A stretch of DNA of 64,000 bases from Novosphingobium sp. NDB2Meth1 (GTDB lineage: Bacteria > Pseudomonadota > Alphaproteobacteria > Sphingomonadales > Sphingomonadaceae). The stretch's first letter is position 1. Each line of letters begins with the position of its first letter. The notes under the pieces are model-generated. The model ran no database searches, had not been told where the DNA came from, and saw nothing but the letters and a program-made list of their open reading frames with translations. The stretch is taken from the NCBI RefSeq assembly GCF_900117425.1, contig NZ_FPEH01000016.1:186001-250000 (forward strand), read 5' to 3'. Of the stretch, positions 58,773 through 64,000 are shown in pieces. A program made the translations under genes and the position numbers.

Positions 58773-59688
58773 GCCAGCAGCCGCTTCGCCTCGTCGCAAT
58801 CGCGCCCCATCTGCGCCACCAGCGCATCGAGGCTGTCGAACTTCGCCTCGCCGCGCAGGAAGTGGTGGAACGCCACTTCGATCTCCTGCCCGTAGAGATC
58901 GCCTGAAAAATCAAAGAAATGCGGCTCGAGCAGTTCCTTGGGCGGATCGAATGTCGGCCGAATGCCGATATTGGCCGCGCCTTTCAGCACGCGACCGTCA
59001 GGCAGATGCCCCGTCACCGCATAGATGCCGTAGCGCGGCCTGAGGTAGGTGCCGATATCTAGGTTGGCGGTCGGGAAGTTGATCGTCCGCCCCACCTTGT
59101 CGCCGTGCTGCACCGGGCCTTTGATCGCGAACGGCCGGGTCAGCAGCCGCGCGGCTTCCTGCGGATCGCCCGCGATCAGCGCCTCGCGGATGCGGCTGGA
59201 GGAAACGACCTCGCCGTCCAGCAGCACCGGCCCCACCGCGCGCGTCTGCAGCCCCGCTTCGGCGCCGACATCGCGCAGCACCTGAATGTTTCCGCCGCGC
59301 GCCTTGCCGAAGGTGAAGTCCTCGCCCGTCACCACCGCCGCCGCGCCGAGCCGTCCGACAAGCAGATCGCGCACGAATGAATCCGCCGTCGTGCCCGCCA
59401 GCGTGCCATCGAAGGCAAACACCAGCATCGCATCCGCCCCCGCCGCCTTGAACAGCGCCTCGCGCTGATCGAGCGTGGTAAGGCGAAACGGCGCCGCATC
59501 GGGCTTGAAGTGGCGCACCGGATGCGGATCGAACGTGGCGATGATCGCGGGTCGTCCCTCTGCGCGCGCCCAGCGCACCGCCTCGCCCGCCACGGCCTGA
59601 TGGCCCAGATGGAACCCGTCGAAATTGCCCAGCGCGATCACGCCGCCGCGCAGCGCCTCGGGCATCGGCTCGCTGGCGTGGAGGCGCA

Positions 59689-59689
<1 letters not shown>
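58757..59689 (-). CDS. ribF: Bifunctional riboflavin kinase/FAD synthetase
   Basis: Makes FMN then FAD from riboflavin. The 310-residue product has the nucleotidyltransferase domain (ALGNFDGFHLGHQAV, the GxFDGxHxGH motif near residue 22, and SSSRIREAL) and the riboflavin kinase domain (GRTINFPTANLD, then YGIYAV and FDFSGDLYGQ). It shares one base with folA upstream... its start codon overlaps the folA stop region in the order folA-after-ribF: ribF starts at 59689 where folA ends. FAD made here serves ETF and other flavoproteins of the window. Confidence 0.95.
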
Positions 59690-60177
<488 letters not shown>

Positions 60178-61233
60178 CTACAGCACCAGCCTTGTGACAT
60201 GGCCCATCTTGCGCCCGGGCCGCACCGCCGCCTTGCCATAGAGGTGCAGGTGGTTGGCCGGATCGGAAAGGATCGCCGGCCAGTCATGCGCCTCGTCGCC
60301 GATGAGGTTGTCCATCACCACGCCCGCCGCGCACAAGTCGGTTGACCCCAGCGGCAGGCCGCAGATCGCGCGCACATGGTTCTCGAACTGCGAGGTCAGC
60401 GCGCCTTCAATGGTCCAGTGCCCCGAGTTATGGACGCGCGGGGCCATCTCGTTGAACACCGGCCCATCGGCGGTGGCGAAAAACTCCAGGGTCAGCACGC
60501 CGACGTGCCCCAGCGCGTCCGCAACCAGCTTCGCCAGCGCCCGCGCCACACCCACTTGTGCACGCACCGCATCGCCCGCCGGGACGACCGACTGGCTGAG
60601 AATGCCCGCCTTGTGCGCGTTCTGCGCCGAATCCCAGAAGCGCACGTCGCCGTCCGCCCCGCGCACGAGGATCACCGAGAACTCGGCATCGAACTGCACG
60701 AAGCCTTCGTAGACGAGCGGCACCTGCGGCAGCTCAAGCCCCTCGGCATCACCGGGCGTCATGATCCGCCACTGGCCCTTGCCATCATAGCCGTCACGCC
60801 GGGTCTTGAGGATGCCGGGGGTGCCGATCCTGGCAATCGCCGCCGCGAGATCCTCGGCGCTGTCAACCTTGGCCCAGGGCGCGGGCCGACCGCCCAGCTC
60901 CTCGACAAAGCTCTTCTCAGCCGCGCGGTCCTGCGCCACTTCGAGCGAGCGGGTGCCGGGATGTAGCGCGACATCGCCCAGCGCGGCAAGCGGCGCGACC
61001 GGCACGTTCTCGAACTCGTAGGTAACCACCGCGCAGGTCTTGGCGAAGGCCGTAAGTGCCTCGCTGTCGTACCATCCGGCGCAAGTGAACCCGGCGCAGA
61101 CATCAGCCGCTATCGAATCCGCCTCGGGCGCATAGACATGGCAGCGATAGCCGAGGTTTGCCGCAGCCAGCGCGATCATCCGGCCAAGCTGGCCGCCGCC
61201 GAGAATGCCGATGGTCTCACCCGGGGCAATCAT
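60178..61233 (-). CDS. purK: 5-(Carboxyamino)imidazole ribonucleotide synthase
   Basis: ATP-grasp enzyme that carboxylates AIR with bicarbonate in purine synthesis. The 351-residue product starts MIAPGETIGILGGGQLGRM (ATG 61233; longer frames overlap purE) and shows VVTYEFENVP, GILKTRRDGYDGKGQWRI (ATP loop), VGVLTLEFFAT and EMAPRVHNSGHWTIEGA. It is immediately downstream of purE (4-bp gap), its pathway partner. Confidence 0.96.
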   Translation of the reverse strand: MIAPGETIGILGGGQLGRMIALAAANLGYRCHVYAPEADSIAADVCAGFTCAGWYDSEALTAFAKTCAVVTYEFENVPVAPLAALGDVALHPGTRSLEVAQDRAAEKSFVEELGGRPAPWAKVDSAEDLAAAIARIGTPGILKTRRDGYDGKGQWRIMTPGDAEGLELPQVPLVYEGFVQFDAEFSVILVRGADGDVRFWDSAQNAHKAGILSQSVVPAGDAVRAQVGVARALAKLVADALGHVGVLTLEFFATADGPVFNEMAPRVHNSGHWTIEGALTSQFENHVRAICGLPLGSTDLCAAGVVMDNLIGDEAHDWPAILSDPANHLHLYGKAAVRPGRKMGHVTRLVL

Positions 61234-61237
61234 CAGC

Positions 61238-61726
61238 TCAAACCGGCCGTTCCGCGACCGAATCGGTCTGCGCCGTGCGCCATGCCACCAGCCGCTCGGA
61301 CAGCGCCGGATCATTCAGCGCGAGGATCGAAGCCGCCAGCAGCGCCGCATTGGTTGCCCCCGCCGCGCCGATCGCCAGCGTGCCCACTGGAATGCCACCC
61401 GGCATCTGCACGATGGAGAGCAGGCTATCCATGCCCTTGAGCGCCTTCGATTGCACGGGCACACCCAGCACCGGCAGATGCGTCATCGCGGCGATCATGC
61501 CCGGCAGATGCGCCGCGCCGCCCGCGCCCGCGATGATCACCTGAATGCCGTCCGCCGCCGCGCCCTTCGCAAAGGCAACCAGCCGGTCCGGCGTGCGATG
61601 CGCGGAGACGATCCGGCACTCATGCGCCACGCCGAGCTTTTCGAGCACGGCCGCGCCGTTCTGCATGGTCTCCCAGTCCGACTGGCTTCCCATGACGATT
61701 GCGACTTTGGCCGCGCCTTCACTCAT
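61238..61726 (-). CDS. purE: N5-carboxyaminoimidazole ribonucleotide mutase
   Basis: Class I PurE; moves the carboxyl group of N5-CAIR to give CAIR. The 162-residue product has [10 protein letters not shown] (substrate Ser/Asp), [16 protein letters not shown] (catalytic His) and [20 protein letters not shown]. First of the purE-purK pair, on the minus strand, about 30 bp after gpmA. Confidence 0.96.
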   Translation of the reverse strand: MSEGAAKVAIVMGSQSDWETMQNGAAVLEKLGVAHECRIVSAHRTPDRLVAFAKGAAADGIQVIIAGAGGAAHLPGMIAAMTHLPVLGVPVQSKALKGMDSLLSIVQMPGGIPVGTLAIGAAGATNAALLAASILALNDPALSERLVAWRTAQTDSVAERPV

Positions 61727-61756
61727 CCCCTTGCATCCCCTCTCGTCCGAAGCGGC

Positions 61757-62443
61757 TCAACGCTCCGAAAGGTAGTACCGCTCGATCTCGGCGAGATTGT
61801 CACCCAGTTCATAGACAATCGGCTGCCCGGTCGGAATTTCGAGGCCGGTAATGTCGGCGTCCGAAATGCCCGAGAGGTGCTTCACCAGTGCGCGCAGCGA
61901 ATTGCCGTGCGCGGAGACGAGCACCGTCTCGCCGGCGCGCAGTGCGGGGGCGATCTTCTCGTCCCAGCACGGCAGCACACGCGCGATGGTGTCCTTGAGG
62001 CTTTCGGTCGCAGGCACCGCGATACCGGCATAGCGCGGGTCGCTGGCGAGATCGAACTCGCTGCCCGCTTCCAGCGGCGGCGGCGGGATATCAAAGCTGC
62101 GGCGCCAGATCTTGACTTGGCTCTCCCCGTGCTTGGCCGCCGTCTCGGCCTTGTCGAGCCCGGTCAGCCCGCCATAGTGCCGCTCGTTGAGCCGCCAGTC
62201 CTTGTCTTCGGGGATCCAGATGCGGCCTGCCGCTTCCAGCGCCAGATGCAGCGTCTTGATCGCGCGCTTCTGCAGCGAGGTGAACGCCGTGGTCGGCAGG
62301 ATGCCCTTGGCCTTGAGCAGTTCGCCCGCCGCAAAGGCTTCCGCCGCGCCCTTCTCGGTCACGTCGACATCCCACCAGCCGGTGAAGCGGTTTTCCAGAT
62401 TCCATTGCGACTGGCCGTGGCGGATCAGGATCAGGCGGGGCAT
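61757..62443 (-). CDS. gpmA: 2,3-Bisphosphoglycerate-dependent phosphoglycerate mutase
   Basis: Glycolytic interconversion of 3- and 2-phosphoglycerate. The 228-residue product begins [20 protein letters not shown] with the phosphorylated His9, and shows [16 protein letters not shown] (acid catalyst Glu) and [18 protein letters not shown] (second His). The ATG at 62443 is chosen; a longer frame reads through the upstream repeats. Cytoplasmic housekeeping enzyme. Confidence 0.96.
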   Translation of the reverse strand: MPRLILIRHGQSQWNLENRFTGWWDVDVTEKGAAEAFAAGELLKAKGILPTTAFTSLQKRAIKTLHLALEAAGRIWIPEDKDWRLNERHYGGLTGLDKAETAAKHGESQVKIWRRSFDIPPPPLEAGSEFDLASDPRYAGIAVPATESLKDTIARVLPCWDEKIAPALRAGETVLVSAHGNSLRALVKHLSGISDADITGLEIPTGQPIVYELGDNLAEIERYYLSER

Positions 62444-62547
62444 CGTGGTCCTTCGCGAATTGGGGCGAAACAAGGCGGCGGACCTAGCGTCCCCCCGGGC
62501 TTTTGGGAAGGGGCGCTTTGGACAGACCGTTGCGCGCTTAGTCTTTA

Positions 62548-62632
62548 CCCACCCCAGCCCCTCCCGCAGGCGGGAGGGGGGTACTCGCGCCTTGTTGCCC
62601 CCTCCCGCCTGCGGGAGGGGTCGGGGGTGGGC
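62548..62632. repeat. Palindromic intergenic repeat, family E
   Basis: Two near-identical palindromes, CCCCTCCCGCAGGCGGGAGG.. (62558-62579) and ..CCCTCCCGCCTGCGGGAGGG.. (62598-62620), embedded in a larger inverted repeat with outer arms ACCCACCCC and GGGGGTGGG. It lies between gpmA and the small 47-aa gene. Confidence 0.85.
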
Positions 62633-62643
62633 CGGACCGCGCG

Positions 62644-62787
62644 CTACGTCTGCGGCGGCTCTTCGCCCGAAGCATCCATCGCCCGCGCCTGCGCCTTCCT
62701 GCGCCGCAGGTTCTCGCGCAGACGCAGCGCGAGGCGCTCCTCGCGGGTCAGCGGCTTCTCGGGCGCAGCTGGGTTCTTGTCCGTCAT
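62644..62787 (-). CDS. Small charged protein (47 aa)
   Basis: A 47-codon frame from ATG 62787 encodes [20 protein letters not shown] followed by an Arg/Leu-rich helix ([18 protein letters not shown]) and a short acidic tail ending EEPPQT. Small proteins with the [14 protein letters not shown] pattern occur in other Sphingomonadales (recalled), so I treat it as real. It is likely a single amphipathic basic helix; function unknown. Confidence 0.6.
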   Translation of the reverse strand: MTDKNPAAPEKPLTREERLALRLRENLRRRKAQARAMDASGEEPPQT

Positions 62788-62914
62788 CGCCCGCGTCTCT
62801 GCCGCGCCGAAACAAAGGCTGCAACCCCGTCCTTGACAAACGCCAGCCTCGCCGCCAAAGCGCGCGCCTGCCCGCCCCGGCTTTGCCGCGCTGACGGGTC
62901 AGCGGAAATGGTGT

Positions 62915-62989
<75 letters not shown>

Positions 62990-63042
62990 TTTCCCGCCCC
63001 TCACACTTTGCGATAGCATGGCCATACCGCCCAGGAGGCCCG

Positions 63043-63477
63043 ATGCCCGCTGCCTTGCCCACCCTCGCGCTTTCAGTCCTCCTGATGGTGGCAGGCGCGC
63101 CGCCGACACCTGTGCTGCACGGCACCTATCAGGCCGATTGCGCGCCCTATGACGGCGCCGCTTTTCGCGTGACCTTGCCCACGACCCGCGGACGGCTGTT
63201 TGAGCTGCGCGCCAATGCTCCACTTGAAGCAATGATCGGCACCTGGAATCATGATGGAGGCAACGCACGCCCGGGCTCGGCCATGATCCTCTCGTGCAGC
63301 ACAGCGCCCAACCGCGGGTGCAACTATCCCGATCGCGGATGGTTCACGATCATGGGCAAGCCCGGCGGCCAGATCAGCGGCAGCTTTTTCGTACTCTATC
63401 CGAACGCGCGACGCCTTGAGATGCACAGCTTCACCGCCCGCCCGGTGCGGGGAGGAGGCAGGATGCTTTGCGGATGA
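63043..63477 (+). CDS. Secreted protein of unknown function
   Basis: A 144-residue product with AGGAGG 4 nt before the ATG, and a signal peptide [20 protein letters not shown]. The mature part is beta-rich with four Cys (ADCAPY, LSCSTA, RGCNYP and MLCG at the end). The closing segment [18 protein letters not shown] is basic. No family is recognised. Upstream is the tRNA-Thr gene; downstream about 120 bp of intergenic DNA before the partial gene at the right edge. Confidence 0.72.
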   Translation: MPAALPTLALSVLLMVAGAPPTPVLHGTYQADCAPYDGAAFRVTLPTTRGRLFELRANAPLEAMIGTWNHDGGNARPGSAMILSCSTAPNRGCNYPDRGWFTIMGKPGGQISGSFFVLYPNARRLEMHSFTARPVRGGGRMLCG

Positions 63478-63598
63478 CCGCAATCGCCGGCCATGTTGGT
63501 GAATTCCGGATCAATGCCGTTTCCTAATTTTTCGTAAGTCCCCCCCTCGTACGACCGGCCTCGCGGCGCGGTGCAACAAGACAAGGGGATCCTTACCA

Positions 63599-64000
63599 GT
63601 GGCAAATCTTTCCACCACGCTCACCTTCGATTCGTTCGATCTTGCGGAAGGCGGCGAATCCCGTCTCGCCAACGGCTATGGCGGCTTCAACTGGCAACAG
63701 GCCGGGATCTACAATCCCAACGGCGCGATCGCCGGCTATGTCGCGAGCTCCGGCCAGAACATTCTCTTCATCGCCGAAGCGGCCAACAACGAAGTCGCCG
63801 GTTACGAGGACGCCGCCGCCGGCAGCGCGCTCGTTATGAGCCGCGAGACGCCGTTCACGCTCGACACGATCCAGCTCTCCTCCGCCTTCCGCGATGGCCT
63901 CACGGTGACGATCCGCGCCTATGCCGATCAGGCGGGCACGATCCTCATCGGCGAAAAGACAGTCACGGTCGACACCGCCGCGCAAAGCCTCGTCAGCTTT
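63599..64000 (+). CDS. Partial gene, probable secreted or surface protein (runs off the window)
   Basis: An open frame from GTG 63599 continues unbroken to the end of the window (134 codons). AAGGGG lies 10 nt upstream. It begins VANLSTTLTFDSFDLAEGG with no signal peptide, then a beta-rich region (RLANGYGGFNWQQAGIYN, then TPFTLDTIQLSSAFRDGL). The GYGGFNW segment resembles the N-terminal domains of PEP-CTERM-like or large calcium-binding exported proteins; lack of a signal peptide would fit a type I secretion substrate. The rest of the gene is needed to decide. Confidence 0.6.
   Translation, partial: MANLSTTLTFDSFDLAEGGESRLANGYGGFNWQQAGIYNPNGAIAGYVASSGQNILFIAEAANNEVAGYEDAAAGSALVMSRETPFTLDTIQLSSAFRDGLTVTIRAYADQAGTILIGEKTVTVDTAAQSLVSF

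Overview
The window is a GC-rich chromosomal segment of an alphaproteobacterium, most probably a member of the Sphingomonadales (Novosphingobium/Sphingomonas/Erythrobacter type). The case rests on the gene set: a UrcA-family secreted protein, a BamF-type DUF3035 lipoprotein after lspA, the MoxR/DUF58/RDD operon, a methylmalonyl-CoA locus with an ScfR-type regulator, and several families of short palindromic intergenic repeats. I see no transposase, phage gene, CRISPR array or rRNA. There is one tRNA (Thr, GGT).

Layout. 0.4-6.8 kb, minus strand: rpsT, then a cofactor-rich run apbC/mrp, a molybdopterin hydroxylase subunit, hemH and a cytochrome P450, the last preceded by two overlapping palindromes. 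6.8-10.6 kb, plus strand: hflK-hflC-degP (membrane and periplasmic protein quality control). 10.6-12.4 kb: a small regulon of an epoxide-hydrolase-like enzyme, an XRE regulator and a membrane protein, with two near-identical candidate operators. 12.4-17.9 kb, minus strand: class A PBP, msrB, an NfeD/SPFH pair and small secreted proteins. 18-24 kb: HxlR regulator, UrcA protein, metallophosphoesterase, an atypical winged-helix regulator, an IF-1-like protein, membrane cytochrome c and prephenate dehydratase. 24-30.3 kb, plus strand: a six-gene overlapping operon DUF4129-DUF4350-MoxR-DUF58-SpoIIM/DUF95-RDD.

30.3-34.5 kb: isoaspartyl peptidase, GNAT, a TonB-C-like secreted protein and etfBA. 34.5-44.6 kb: the propionyl-CoA to succinyl-CoA pathway (pccB, thiolase, epimerase, mutase, pccA) with a divergent ScfR-type regulator and a palindromic operator. 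A VapBC toxin-antitoxin module is spliced into this locus, and its reading frames overlap into DUF1330 and pccA. sucCD, which uses the succinyl-CoA product, lies only a few kb away. Between them (44.6-46.8 kb) is a small cluster of a styrene-oxide-isomerase-like membrane protein, a PF10118 ferritin-like protein and a TetR regulator.

49-54 kb: a CysQ-like phosphatase, then an islet bounded by perfect 36-bp inverted repeats that carries a lower-GC lipoprotein gene and a repeat cluster, then an aldo/keto reductase, an OmpA-type lipoprotein and a CNNM/CBS membrane protein. 54-62.5 kb, minus strand: housekeeping genes ribF, ileS, lspA, BamF-like, folA, purE, purK, gpmA. ileS contains an in-frame lower-GC patch in its editing domain, and a truncated TetR remnant abuts a short TspO-like gene. 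The right end has a 47-aa protein, tRNA-Thr, a secreted protein and the start of an unfinished large protein.

All assignments come from reading the sequence and recalled family knowledge; no database search was run.
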